Positions 34,803 through 42,598 of a DNA stretch of 64,000 bases are shown in pieces (the stretch's first letter is position 1; each line of letters begins with the position of its first letter). The notes under the pieces are model-generated. The model was given only the letters and a program-made list of their open reading frames with translations, was not told the origin of the DNA and ran no database searches. This DNA comes from Candidatus Latescibacterota bacterium (GTDB lineage: Bacteria > Krumholzibacteriota > Krumholzibacteriia > JACNKJ01). Location: NCBI GenBank assembly GCA_020633725.1, contig JACKDC010000001.1:434001-498000 (forward strand), in the 5' to 3' direction. Position numbers and translations under genes: made by a program.

Positions 34803-35617
34803 GGCGCCTCGGCGTTCGCGACTGGCTGGCGGCCACGCACCGCCCGGCCTGCCTGGACCTGCGTCCGGCGGAGGACTTCGCGCGCGGGCATCTGCCGGGT
34901 GCGGGCAACGTCCCCCTGGACGAGATCGACGCCCGCATCCACGAGCTGCCCCGGCGCGGGGCGGAGCTCTTCGTGGTGGGGGGCGAACTCGCCGCCGAGG
35001 GCGCCCATCGCCTGCAGCGCCGCGCGCGCTGGTCGCTGGCCTGGACCGACGAGCCGCCCGCCGACTGGCCGGCCGACGCGCTGGACCTGGGCGCCGCCAG
35101 CCCGCTCTGGTCGCCCAGCCCCTGGCTCGCCGAACACTGGCAGCTGTTGCCGGCCGGCGGTCGCGTCCTCGATCTGGCCATGGGCAGCGGCCGCAACGCG
35201 GTCTGGCTGGCGCTGCGGGGGTTCCGGGTGGAGGGCGAGGACATCCTGCCGGAGGCCGTGGCCTTCGCGCGGGGGCTGGCCGCTCGCCACGGAGTGGACC
35301 TCGACGCGCGGGTGGGGGACGTCACCCGCCCGGACGCGCTGCCGCGTGCCGCCCTTGACGGGCTCCTGGTTTTCAACTTCCTTCACCGGCCCCTGCTGCC
35401 CCGGCTGGCGGACGCGCTGGCCCCCGGCGGGGTCCTGATCTACGAAAGTTTTCTCCAGGGGCACCGGGGCAAACCGCGCCGGCCCCAGTGGCTGCTGGAG
35501 CCGCTGGAACTCCAGCGGCACTACGAGGATTTGCTGGAAATCGTCGCCTATCGCGAAGGGGAGCGCGAACCGGCCGCGCGCACGGCGTCGCTGGTGGCGC
35601 GCCGGCGGCCCCGTTGA
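34799..35617 (+). CDS. Rhodanese-like domain fused to SAM-dependent methyltransferase
   Basis: A 272-residue two-domain protein. Residues about 5-85 look like a rhodanese fold (LDLRPAEDFARGHLPGAGNVPLDEI), but the loop that normally holds the catalytic Cys reads FVVGGELAAEG, with no Cys, so it should not transfer sulfur. From about 105 a class I methyltransferase follows with motif I LDLAMGSGRN (123-133), an acidic GEDIL strand and a FNFLHRPLLP motif, similar to TehB/tellurite-resistance-type small methyltransferases. GTG start overlaps ligA by four bases (GTGA). The inactive rhodanese part may act as a binding or regulatory module; substrate unknown. Confidence 0.8.
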   Translation: MRRLGVRDWLAATHRPACLDLRPAEDFARGHLPGAGNVPLDEIDARIHELPRRGAELFVVGGELAAEGAHRLQRRARWSLAWTDEPPADWPADALDLGAASPLWSPSPWLAEHWQLLPAGGRVLDLAMGSGRNAVWLALRGFRVEGEDILPEAVAFARGLAARHGVDLDARVGDVTRPDALPRAALDGLLVFNFLHRPLLPRLADALAPGGVLIYESFLQGHRGKPRRPQWLLEPLELQRHYEDLLEIVAYREGEREPAARTASLVARRRPR

Positions 35618-35643
35618 CCGCGGCCAGACCCGTGTGCGATAAT
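35614..35643 (+). promoter_or_regulatory. Predicted sigma-70-type promoter of Ton operon
   Basis: TTGACC (35614-35619), an 18-base spacer and GATAAT (35638-35643), overlapping the stop of the methyltransferase gene. The leader to the exbB ATG at 35772 is about 120 bases; I see no riboswitch-like structure in it. Confidence 0.6.
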
Positions 35644-35771
35644 AGCTTCCGTTCGAATGACAGAATGAGGTTCCGGCGGCGCGCGACCGGCGACGAAGCG
35701 GTCGGCCAATCTTACACCGGGCCTGGCGGACTGCACCGGACGTCACCGCCGTCCCGCGGCAAAGGACACGC

Positions 35772-36437
35772 ATGCTGGATCTGATCGCTCGCTACTTCGC
35801 AGACGGCGGCCCGCTGATGTGGGCCATCCTCGCCATCGTGGGCGCTGCGGCGGCAGTGATCGTCGAACGGGCCGTCTTCTTCCTGCTGCGCTGCCGCGAC
35901 CGCTCCGGTCCGCTGGTGGCCGAAGCCGTGAGCGCCCTGAACCACGGCCTGCCGGAGCGGGCCCTGCGGGCCGTCACCCGGCAGCGGGGACCGCTGAACG
36001 CCGTGCTGGCCGTGGCCATCGAGCGCTACCGCGACGGCCACAGCAACAGCGAGATCCGGCAGGCGGTGGAGGAGGTCGCCCTGCGCGAGGTGCCGCGCTT
36101 CTCCCAGCGCCTGGGCTACCTGAGCACCTTCGCCAACGTGGCCACGCTGGCCGGTCTCCTGGGGACGATCTTCGGCCTCCAGGTGGCCTTCCGCTCCCTC
36201 GTGGTCACCAACGCGGCCGAGAAGGCCGCCGTGCTCGCCGCGGGCATCGCCCAGGCGATGAACACCACCTCCTTCGGCCTCATCGTGGCCATTCCCTGCC
36301 TGCTGGCCCATGCCGTTCTGGTCAATCTCCAGAGCCGACGTGCCGAGGACCTTGATGCGGGCGCCATGCGTCTGCTCAACTACCTCGAGAACCGTCCGGA
36401 GAAGCCGGACGTGATCGCGGGCCGCATTTCCGCCTAG
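35772..36437 (+). CDS. exbB: ExbB/TolQ/MotA-family proton channel protein
   Basis: Inner-membrane proton-channel subunit of 221 residues that converts the proton gradient into force for an outer-membrane partner. It has three membrane helices: about residues 13-38, then after a cytoplasmic segment about 115-140 and 160-185. The conserved core GLLGTIFGLQVAF and the AQAMNTTSFGLIVAIP segment, with polar Thr residues lining the channel, identify the family. ExbB and TolQ cannot be split by sequence alone, but two ExbD-like genes, a tonB remnant and a TonB-dependent receptor follow on the same strand, favouring ExbB. A promoter lies upstream. Confidence 0.92.
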   Translation: MLDLIARYFADGGPLMWAILAIVGAAAAVIVERAVFFLLRCRDRSGPLVAEAVSALNHGLPERALRAVTRQRGPLNAVLAVAIERYRDGHSNSEIRQAVEEVALREVPRFSQRLGYLSTFANVATLAGLLGTIFGLQVAFRSLVVTNAAEKAAVLAAGIAQAMNTTSFGLIVAIPCLLAHAVLVNLQSRRAEDLDAGAMRLLNYLENRPEKPDVIAGRISA

Positions 36438-36483
36438 GCACGTTCACCGAGCTTCGCGGGCAGCCGGCGAGAAGGAGCACGCC

Positions 36484-36996
36484 ATGACCCAGCGCACGCG
36501 CGGCCTGGGCGCGCGCCGGCCGACGGCCGCGGTCGGCGGGGCGGACGTCAACGTCACCCCCGTGCTCAGCATGTTCACCATCCTCATTCCCTTCCTGGTG
36601 AGCATGGCGGCCTTCTCGCACTTCGCCGTGCAGGTGTTCCGTCTCTCGGCGGCCGAGGCGTCGGCCACGGCCACCGACACCAGCCCGCCGCTGCTCGTGG
36701 CGCTGGGGGCGGAGGGCGTCCTGCTGGCCAAGGGGGACGAGGAACTGGGCCGCCTGCCCGGAGCGGGCCAGGGCGCCACCAGCTTCGCGGCGCTGGACAG
36801 CGCCCTGGTGGCGCTGCGCTCGCAGGGCCTGGCGGGCAACCGGGTCGTGGTGGCGGCGGAGGACGGCGTCCGCTGCGCGTCGCTGGTGGCCTGCCTGGAC
36901 CGCTGCCGCGGCGTCGGCTTCGACGAGGTGAGCCTCGCCGACGGCCTCGCCGAGCCCCTGCCGACGCTCGTCACGCCGGAGGCGTCCCCGCGATGA
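36484..36996 (+). CDS. ExbD/TolR-like protein lacking the channel aspartate
   Basis: A 170-residue protein with a basic N-terminus, one membrane helix (about residues 25-45) and a periplasmic domain, as in ExbD. The helix starts VNVTPVLSMFTILIPFLV, aligning with the INVTPFID-type start of ExbD, but the essential proton-carrying Asp is replaced by Ser in this alignment. The periplasmic part (AALDSALVALRSQ and NRVVVAAEDGV-CASLVACLDRC) keeps the ExbD pattern and adds two Cys. The AGAAGGAG ribosome site is strong. The next gene encodes a second ExbD that does have the Asp, so the pair could form an asymmetric dimer inside the ExbB ring. Confidence 0.8.
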   Translation: MTQRTRGLGARRPTAAVGGADVNVTPVLSMFTILIPFLVSMAAFSHFAVQVFRLSAAEASATATDTSPPLLVALGAEGVLLAKGDEELGRLPGAGQGATSFAALDSALVALRSQGLAGNRVVVAAEDGVRCASLVACLDRCRGVGFDEVSLADGLAEPLPTLVTPEASPR

Positions 36997-37460
36997 GCGA
37001 GCCGTCGAAGAGCATCCTGCCCAAGGACGCGCGCAAGGGCGCGCCGCGCAGCGCGGGGAGTCCGCCGCTGACGTCGCTGGTGGACATGATGACCATCCTC
37101 GTCGTGTTCCTGCTCGTGAACCTCAGCGTGCAGGGCGACCTCGCGTCGAGGGCCTCGGACATGCAGCTGCCCACGTCGAGCAGCCCATCGCGGCTGGCGC
37201 CGGCCCTGTCGGTGGAGGTCACGTTGAGGCAGATCAGCGTGGAGGGCGTGCCGGTGCTGCCGGTGGCAGAGGCCGTGGCGGCCGACTCGCTGGTGCTGCC
37301 GACGCTGCTCGCGGCGCTGGAGGGCGCGGGCGACACGCAGGGCGTCACCCTGCAGTGCGACCGCGATCTCGACTTCGCCGTCATCAAGCGCGTGCTGCGC
37401 ACCTGCGCCGCGGCGGGCATCCGCGACTTCGCCCTGCTGGCCGAACAGGAGACGCCGTGA
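36993..37460 (+). CDS. exbD: ExbD/TolR-family biopolymer transport protein
   Basis: A 155-residue ExbD-type protein with a positively charged N-terminus, one membrane helix (about residues 28-46) that begins PPLTSLVDMMTILVVFLLV with the expected Asp, and a periplasmic domain ending in a DRDLDFAVIKRVLRTCAAAG segment typical of the family. With ExbB it should form the proton channel that energises TonB. The ATG overlaps the previous gene by four bases (ATGA), so the two ExbD proteins are made in a coupled way, and its own stop overlaps the tonB GTG. Confidence 0.88.
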   Translation: MSEPSKSILPKDARKGAPRSAGSPPLTSLVDMMTILVVFLLVNLSVQGDLASRASDMQLPTSSSPSRLAPALSVEVTLRQISVEGVPVLPVAEAVAADSLVLPTLLAALEGAGDTQGVTLQCDRDLDFAVIKRVLRTCAAAGIRDFALLAEQETP

Positions 37461-38306
37461 GCGACGCGCCGGCACAGAACGACGCGCGCGCCGAGCGGCG
37501 GGAACGCCTGCTGGCCAGCTATGCGGTGGCGCCGCCGCGCCGCGGCCGCGATGGCCGCTTCCTGGCCTTCCTCGCCGCCTGCGTCCTGCTGGCGCTGGTG
37601 GCGGGCGCGGGGCTGCGCGCCGCCGCGCCGCCGGGTCCGCCGCGCACCGCCGTGCCGGTGACGCCGGCGCGCTTCCAGGTGGTCCCGGCCGTGCACCTGC
37701 CGCGTCCGCCGGCGCCCGCGCAGCCTGCGCGCGCGCGAGTCGCCGGCGGCGGCCGTGCCGCGCAGCGTGCCCGTCACGCTGCCCGCCGCCGCGCCCAGCC
37801 GCGAGACGCCGCCCGCGTCCAGCGCCGCGCCCGCCGCCGCTGCCGAGGGCGCCGCGAGCGCCGCGCCGCCGCGCAAGGTCTACGGCGTGCGCAAGATCTA
37901 CGGCCGCGCGCTGGGGGACGACACCGGCGGCGCCTTCCTCACCGCCAAGCCGGGCAACAGCACCGGCGGCCCCATGGACAGCCTCGTGGCGCGGCCCGAG
38001 GATCTCGTCGCGAACGCCGTTCCGCTCAGCGGCGTGGATCGCGCGCCGCTGCCGCTCTACGTCGAGCGGCCGGTCTACACGCAGGCCATGGTCGACGCGC
38101 GGGCGAGCGGCGTGGTCAACGCGCGGCTCCTGGTGAACGTGCGCGGCGAGGTGGAGCAGGTGGACGTGCTCGACGACTTCGGCTTCGACTCGGCCCGGCT
38201 GGCGGCCGAGGCCTGCGGACGCTTCCGCTTCGAGCCCGCGCTGCGGCAGGGCGAGCCCGTCGCCGTGTGGATCCTCTACAAGATTCGCTTCGAGTTCGCG
38301 GGGTGA
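37457..38306 (+). pseudogene. tonB: tonB, split by a frameshift at a GC repeat
   Basis: Energy-transducer gene read in two frames. From the GTG at 37457 (GTGA overlap with exbD) the first 90 or so residues give a basic N-terminus, one membrane helix (FLAFLAACVLLALVAGAGL) and a Pro-rich HLPRPPAPAQPARAR region. Past the (GC)5G tract at 37727-37737 the sensible frame changes to one continuing ESPAAAVPRSVPVTLP and ending at 38306 with a TonB_C domain (GVVNARLLVNVRGEVEQVDV and CGRFRFEPAL). Adding one GC unit restores a single frame of about 283 codons. This may be a real mutation, slippage-controlled expression, or a sequencing/assembly error. Unshifted translation meets no stop and would run on in frame into the receptor gene. 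Confidence 0.8.
37727..37737. repeat. (GC)5G dinucleotide tract at tonB frameshift
   Basis: Eleven bases of alternating G and C sit exactly where the tonB reading frame breaks. Such tracts are prone to two-base slippage in cells and to basecalling or assembly error. Confidence 0.75.
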
Positions 38307-38311
38307 CGGGG

Positions 38312-41005
38312 ATGCGCGCGCTCATGGCCTGGCTGTCCCTCGCGCTGGCGCTCTCCGCGCTCGCGCCCGCCGCCGCGCTCGCGCAGGAGGGCGCCGAGCC
38401 CGACGTGCTGCCCGAGCTCGTCCACTTCGCGCCGGCCGAGTACCCGCGCGCGGCGCTCCGCGCGGGCATCGAGGGCGACGTGCTGCTCGAGCTGCTGGTG
38501 AACGCCGGGGGCGAGGTGGACTCGGTGACGGTGGTCGAGCCGCTCGAGCCCTCGCTCGACGCCGCCGCGTCGTCGGCCGCCGCGCGTTTCCGCTTCACGC
38601 CCGCGCGCGTGGCGGGCGAGGCCGTCCCCGTCCGCCTGCTCTACAGCTACGCGTTCTCGCTGCGCGACGAAGCCCGCAAGATCGCGCCGGTCACGAAGCT
38701 GCGGGGGCGCGTGCTGGAGCGCGGCAGCGGCCGTCCCCTGGTGGACGCCACCGTGGTGCTGCACTTCCCGGCCGCCGTCATGGACAGCGTGATGGCCCTG
38801 CCCTGGCCCATCGTCATGGAGCGCCTCGCGAGCCTGCCCGGCCAGTTCGGCGGCGGCGACAGCCTGGTGGCCTACTCCGACTCCACGGGCGCCTTCCGCT
38901 TCAGCGCCATCCCGCCGGGCCTGCTGCGGGTGGTCGTGCGGCGGGGCGGCTTCCGTGAGCTGGACACGCGGGTGAGCGTGCCCGTCGACGGCGCGCTCTC
39001 GCGCGACTTCGCCCTCGCCCGCAGCAGCGTGGCGGCCTACGAGCTGGTGGTGGAGGGGCACGACCGGGATCGCGAGGTGTCGCGGCAGCGTCTGACCGCC
39101 GTGGAGGTGGAGACGCTCCCCGGCTTCGGCGGCGACGCCGTGCGCAGCGTGCAGTCCATGCCGGGCGTGGCGCGTCCCGTGCTCGCGGACCCCGGCTCGG
39201 TGACGGTGCGCGGCAGCGGCAGCTACGACACGCGCTTCTTCCTCGACGGCGTGGACATCCCCCTGCTCTTCCACTACGGCGGCGTCAAGTCCACCTACAA
39301 CAGCCTGGCCCTGGGCAGCGTGGACCTCTACCCGGGCGGCTACGGCGCGAGCTACGGGGGCTGCGTGGGCGGCGTGGTGGAGCTGCGGGGCCGGCCCGGC
39401 CGCCGCGACCACTGGCGGCGCATCGTGGACGCGGGACTGCTGGACGCGTCCTTCCACGCCGAAGGGCCGCTCGGCGAGCGGAGCAGCCTGCTGCTCACCG
39501 GGCGCCGCAGCTTCGTGGGCGAGGTGCTGCGCGCCGTCCTGTCGGGCAGCAACGACTACCAGATGACCCTGTCGCCCTACTACTGGGACCTGGTGGCGCG
39601 CTACGACTTCACGCGCCGGCCCGAGGAGCGCTTCTTCGTCACCGCCTTCGCGGCCCGCGACCGCATGGACCTGCTGGTGCCGAGCGCGGACCAGGGCGAC
39701 CCCAGCGTGAACGCGGCCACGAACGCCATCGCCATCGACGCCAGCTTCAGCCGCTTCATCCTGGGCTACGACCGCCCGCTGGGCGAGCGCTTCGACAACA
39801 TGCTCCGCGCCTCCTACGGGCGCTCGCAGCAGCGGGGGCACGTCTTCGGCTACTTCGACTTCGACCTGCACGGGCCCAACTGGCAGCTGCGCGACGAGCT
39901 CACGGCCGCCGTTCACTCGCGGGTCGACGCCACGCTGGGCCTGGACCTCAACTACGCCCCGGTGCACTACGCGGTGCGCGCGCAGGACTGGCCCGCGGCG
40001 CTCCAGAATCGCGACAGCTCCGACCTGGGCGCCTACCTGTCGGTGGAGTGGCGTCCCACGGAGTCGCTGCTGCTGCGCCCGTCCGTGCGCGTGGACGACT
40101 ACTGGCAGAGCGACGCCACCGAGACGAGCCTCCGCATGAACGCGCGCTGGCGGCTCGGCGCGCGGCACGCGCTGAACGCCGCCCTGGGCAGCTACAACCA
40201 GCCGTCCCAGCCGCAGCCGACGGGCAGCTCGCTCCAGCTGGTGGACGGCGGCGCCTCCCTGCCGCCCACGCTGGGCCGGCACGCGGTGCTGGGGGAGGAG
40301 TGGCGGATCTCGCCCCAGCTGCGCCTGGAGACGCAGCTCTACTACAACACGCAGCGCCGGATCCCGGTGGCCGTGGAGGAGTCGGTGGACGGCTACCGTC
40401 CCAGCGCCGAGGCGCGGATGGGGGGCCTCGAGCTCACGCTGCGGCGCGAGAGCGGCGGGCGCTTCTTCGGCTGGCTGAGCTACACCCTCTCGCGCAGCGA
40501 GCGGAAGACGCCCGTGCGGCCGGCGAACGTCACCCAGGAACCCGACACCTCGGGGCTGCCGAGCACGGCCGGGCCCTGGGACCCCGACCGCTGGGTGCTC
40601 TACGCGCTGGATCAGACGCATCACCTGGAGGCCCTGGGCTCGTGGCGCGTGACGCCCACCTGGTCGCTGGGCCTGCGCCTGCAGGTCGTGAGCGGCAACC
40701 CGGTCACGCCGCTGCTCAACTACGACAGCCAGCAGTTCGAGTTCGACGCCGACACCGGCGACTACCAGCAGGTGCTGGGCGACTATCTCAGCGATCGGCG
40801 CAGCCCCTACGTCCGCTGCGACATGCGAGTGGACAAGCGCTTCGTGCGCGGCTCGTCGATCTGGCAGCTCTACCTGGACGTGCAGAACCTCGGCTACTTC
40901 CTCTACAACAGCCCCGAAGGCTATGACTACAACTACGACTTCTCCGAGCGGCGGGACTACGGGTGGATCATCCTGCCCGCGCTCGGCTGCCGGGTGGAGT
41001 TCTAG
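38312..41005 (+). CDS. TonB-dependent receptor with N-terminal TonB_C-like domain
   Basis: An 897-residue outer-membrane receptor. The signal peptide (LALALSALAPAAALAQ) is followed by an unusual domain, about residues 35-115: FAPAEYPRAALRAGIEGDV, LLVNAGGEVDSVTVVEPL and AARFRFTPARVAGEAVPV, which reads as a TonB C-terminal domain. Next comes a carboxypeptidase-regulatory-like beta sandwich (GRVLERGSGRPLVDATVVL to about 230), then the plug (LPGFGGDAVRSVQSMPGV, FFLDGVDIPLLFHYGG) and a large barrel ending LGCRVEF with terminal Phe. It is the substrate-binding member of the operon; the ligand cannot be told. ATG 38312 is preferred because it opens the signal peptide. Confidence 0.9.
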   Translation: MRALMAWLSLALALSALAPAAALAQEGAEPDVLPELVHFAPAEYPRAALRAGIEGDVLLELLVNAGGEVDSVTVVEPLEPSLDAAASSAAARFRFTPARVAGEAVPVRLLYSYAFSLRDEARKIAPVTKLRGRVLERGSGRPLVDATVVLHFPAAVMDSVMALPWPIVMERLASLPGQFGGGDSLVAYSDSTGAFRFSAIPPGLLRVVVRRGGFRELDTRVSVPVDGALSRDFALARSSVAAYELVVEGHDRDREVSRQRLTAVEVETLPGFGGDAVRSVQSMPGVARPVLADPGSVTVRGSGSYDTRFFLDGVDIPLLFHYGGVKSTYNSLALGSVDLYPGGYGASYGGCVGGVVELRGRPGRRDHWRRIVDAGLLDASFHAEGPLGERSSLLLTGRRSFVGEVLRAVLSGSNDYQMTLSPYYWDLVARYDFTRRPEERFFVTAFAARDRMDLLVPSADQGDPSVNAATNAIAIDASFSRFILGYDRPLGERFDNMLRASYGRSQQRGHVFGYFDFDLHGPNWQLRDELTAAVHSRVDATLGLDLNYAPVHYAVRAQDWPAALQNRDSSDLGAYLSVEWRPTESLLLRPSVRVDDYWQSDATETSLRMNARWRLGARHALNAALGSYNQPSQPQPTGSSLQLVDGGASLPPTLGRHAVLGEEWRISPQLRLETQLYYNTQRRIPVAVEESVDGYRPSAEARMGGLELTLRRESGGRFFGWLSYTLSRSERKTPVRPANVTQEPDTSGLPSTAGPWDPDRWVLYALDQTHHLEALGSWRVTPTWSLGLRLQVVSGNPVTPLLNYDSQQFEFDADTGDYQQVLGDYLSDRRSPYVRCDMRVDKRFVRGSSIWQLYLDVQNLGYFLYNSPEGYDYNYDFSERRDYGWIILPALGCRVEF

Positions 41006-41006
41006 G

Positions 41007-42161
41007 ATGAAGATCCGACGGCGCCCTCGCGTCCTCGCGGCGCTCCTGCTCGCGGCGCTGCTGCCCGCCTGCAGCCAGGACTTCTTCGACCTGGAGATGC
41101 ACCTGGGCCGCGAGGACAAGACCCGCCCGATCGCCATCGCGGTCGAGCCTCCGGAGGCCGCGCCCGGCGACTCCGTCCGGGTGACGCTCCGCTACTACAC
41201 GCCCTTCCCTGACGACTGCACGCTGAGCTGGCGCCTCGCGCTGGACTACAACGCCGGCGAGTTCGCCCCGGACTACGTGGAGCGGGTGCTGCTGCCGCTG
41301 GATCCAGCGCCGCCGACCGCCCTGGGCAACGGCCTCTTCGCGCAGGAGTTCTGGCTGGCGCTGCCGGACTCCGCGCTGCTCGTCTCCAGCGCGATCGACG
41401 ACCCGGTCTCCGATCCGGCCACGGTCGCGCTGATCCGTCAGCTGCTGCCGCTGGGCCCCGACGAGCTGCCCGACAAGGCCCTGGTGGAGTCCCTGCTCGC
41501 CACCGTGACCCCCGAGGATCTGGCGACCCAGGACCCGGCCACGCAGGCGACGGTCCTCGCCATCGCCGATCGCTTCGCCTGCCGCGTGCTCCTGCGCGCG
41601 TCGATCCACTGCGAGCTGGACGTGGACGTCACCCGCACCGTCACCGTGCGCCACAGCGCGCGCCTGGGCAGCGAGAACGCGAACACGAATCCCCAGGCCG
41701 ACGCCTACGAGGTGCTCGCCATCGCGCACCCGGACGTGTCCTGGGCCGACCACGCGTCCTACGCCGGCGTGACGCAGCACTACCCGCTCGCCGCGGACGG
41801 CCCGGTCACGGAGATCCCGCGGCACGCCGACTGGACCTACTACGCGGTCCTGCCGCCGATCCGCGAGTCCTACAGCTCGGCCCTGGACGGGTCGCCGCAG
41901 CGCGAGGCGACCAGCTTCCGCTGGTACTACCTGAACCTGGATTCGCCGTCGGACGACTACGCCCTGCTGCGCAACGACGCGGGGGACGAGACGGAGATGT
42001 GGGCCCTGGACGAGAGCGCGCGCCTGCTGCCGCGCGCGGGCGAGAGCGTCGACTACCGGCTGATCACCTGCCTGCGCGACGGCCGCCCCGACTGGGAGTT
42101 CTACCAGTTCGCGCCGGGGTTGACGGTCTTCGAGGGCACGCTGCGTTTCGTGGACCCCTGA
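41007..42161 (+). CDS. Predicted lipoprotein of unknown function
   Basis: A 384-residue exported protein with a basic start, hydrophobic stretch and lipobox LLPAC (Cys about residue 22), so it should be lipid-anchored in the envelope. The mature part is beta-rich; residues after the anchor (RPIAIAVEPPEAAPGDSV then RVTLRYYTPF) resemble the first strands of an Ig-like fold, and the C-terminal half has many Tyr/Trp/Asp residues. No enzyme motif is visible. It starts one base after the receptor stop and is probably its operon partner, in the position where SusD-like or other surface lipoproteins stand beside receptors, although it does not look like SusD. Confidence 0.7.
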   Translation: MKIRRRPRVLAALLLAALLPACSQDFFDLEMHLGREDKTRPIAIAVEPPEAAPGDSVRVTLRYYTPFPDDCTLSWRLALDYNAGEFAPDYVERVLLPLDPAPPTALGNGLFAQEFWLALPDSALLVSSAIDDPVSDPATVALIRQLLPLGPDELPDKALVESLLATVTPEDLATQDPATQATVLAIADRFACRVLLRASIHCELDVDVTRTVTVRHSARLGSENANTNPQADAYEVLAIAHPDVSWADHASYAGVTQHYPLAADGPVTEIPRHADWTYYAVLPPIRESYSSALDGSPQREATSFRWYYLNLDSPSDDYALLRNDAGDETEMWALDESARLLPRAGESVDYRLITCLRDGRPDWEFYQFAPGLTVFEGTLRFVDP

Positions 42162-42180
42162 GCCTCGGCCGAGCACGCGA

Positions 42181-42214
42181 ACGCCCCGCGCGCCGTGCTG
42201 GGCGGGCGGGGCGT
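42181..42214. terminator. Hairpin between convergent lipoprotein and trxA genes
   Basis: ACGCCCCGC (42181-42189) and GCGGGGCGT (42206-42214) form a perfect 9-bp stem with a 16-base loop, between two convergent stop codons. No T-run is present, so a bidirectional role is likely but strength is uncertain. Confidence 0.5.
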
Positions 42215-42233
42215 CGACGTGCGAACGATCGGG

Positions 42234-42557
42234 CTAGAGCAGCGCGCCGATCTTCTCCACCATCTTTTCCTTCGGCGCGAGGCCGATCTGCGTGCCCTTC
42301 ACCTGGCCGTCCTTCATGAAGAGCACGGTGGGGACGGACATCACGCCGAACTTGCGCGCGCTGCCCTGGGCCTTGTCCACGTCCACGTGGGCGACCTTCA
42401 GCCGGCCCTTGTACTCCGTGGCGATCTCCTCGACGATCGGATCGAGCTTCTTGCAGGGACCGCACCAGGTGGCGCTGAAGTCCACGAGCACCGGGATGTC
42501 GCTCTGGGTGACCTCGGTCTCGAAGTTGTCGTCGTTGACGTGCAGGACGTCGCTCAT
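42234..42557 (-). CDS. trxA: Thioredoxin
   Basis: A 107-residue thioredoxin, the general cytoplasmic disulfide reductant. The active site WCGPCKK follows the VLVDFSATWC strand, the buried Asp of VLVDF is present, and the cis-Pro loop reads MSVPTVLF. There is no signal peptide, so it is cytoplasmic and could donate electrons to the DsbD encoded just upstream on the same strand (41 bases apart). A TGGAGGAGG ribosome site precedes the ATG. The gene ends at a hairpin shared with the convergent lipoprotein gene. Confidence 0.96.
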   Translation of the reverse strand: MSDVLHVNDDNFETEVTQSDIPVLVDFSATWCGPCKKLDPIVEEIATEYKGRLKVAHVDVDKAQGSARKFGVMSVPTVLFMKDGQVKGTQIGLAPKEKMVEKIGALL

Positions 42558-42598
42558 GGTTCCTCCTCCAGTGCGCGCTCGCAGTGAGCGATGGGCGG

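Noticed and set aside
41007..42161. SusD-like assignment for the lipoprotein behind the receptor
   Set aside because: It has a lipobox and the right position, but is beta-rich without the TPR-like helices of SusD.
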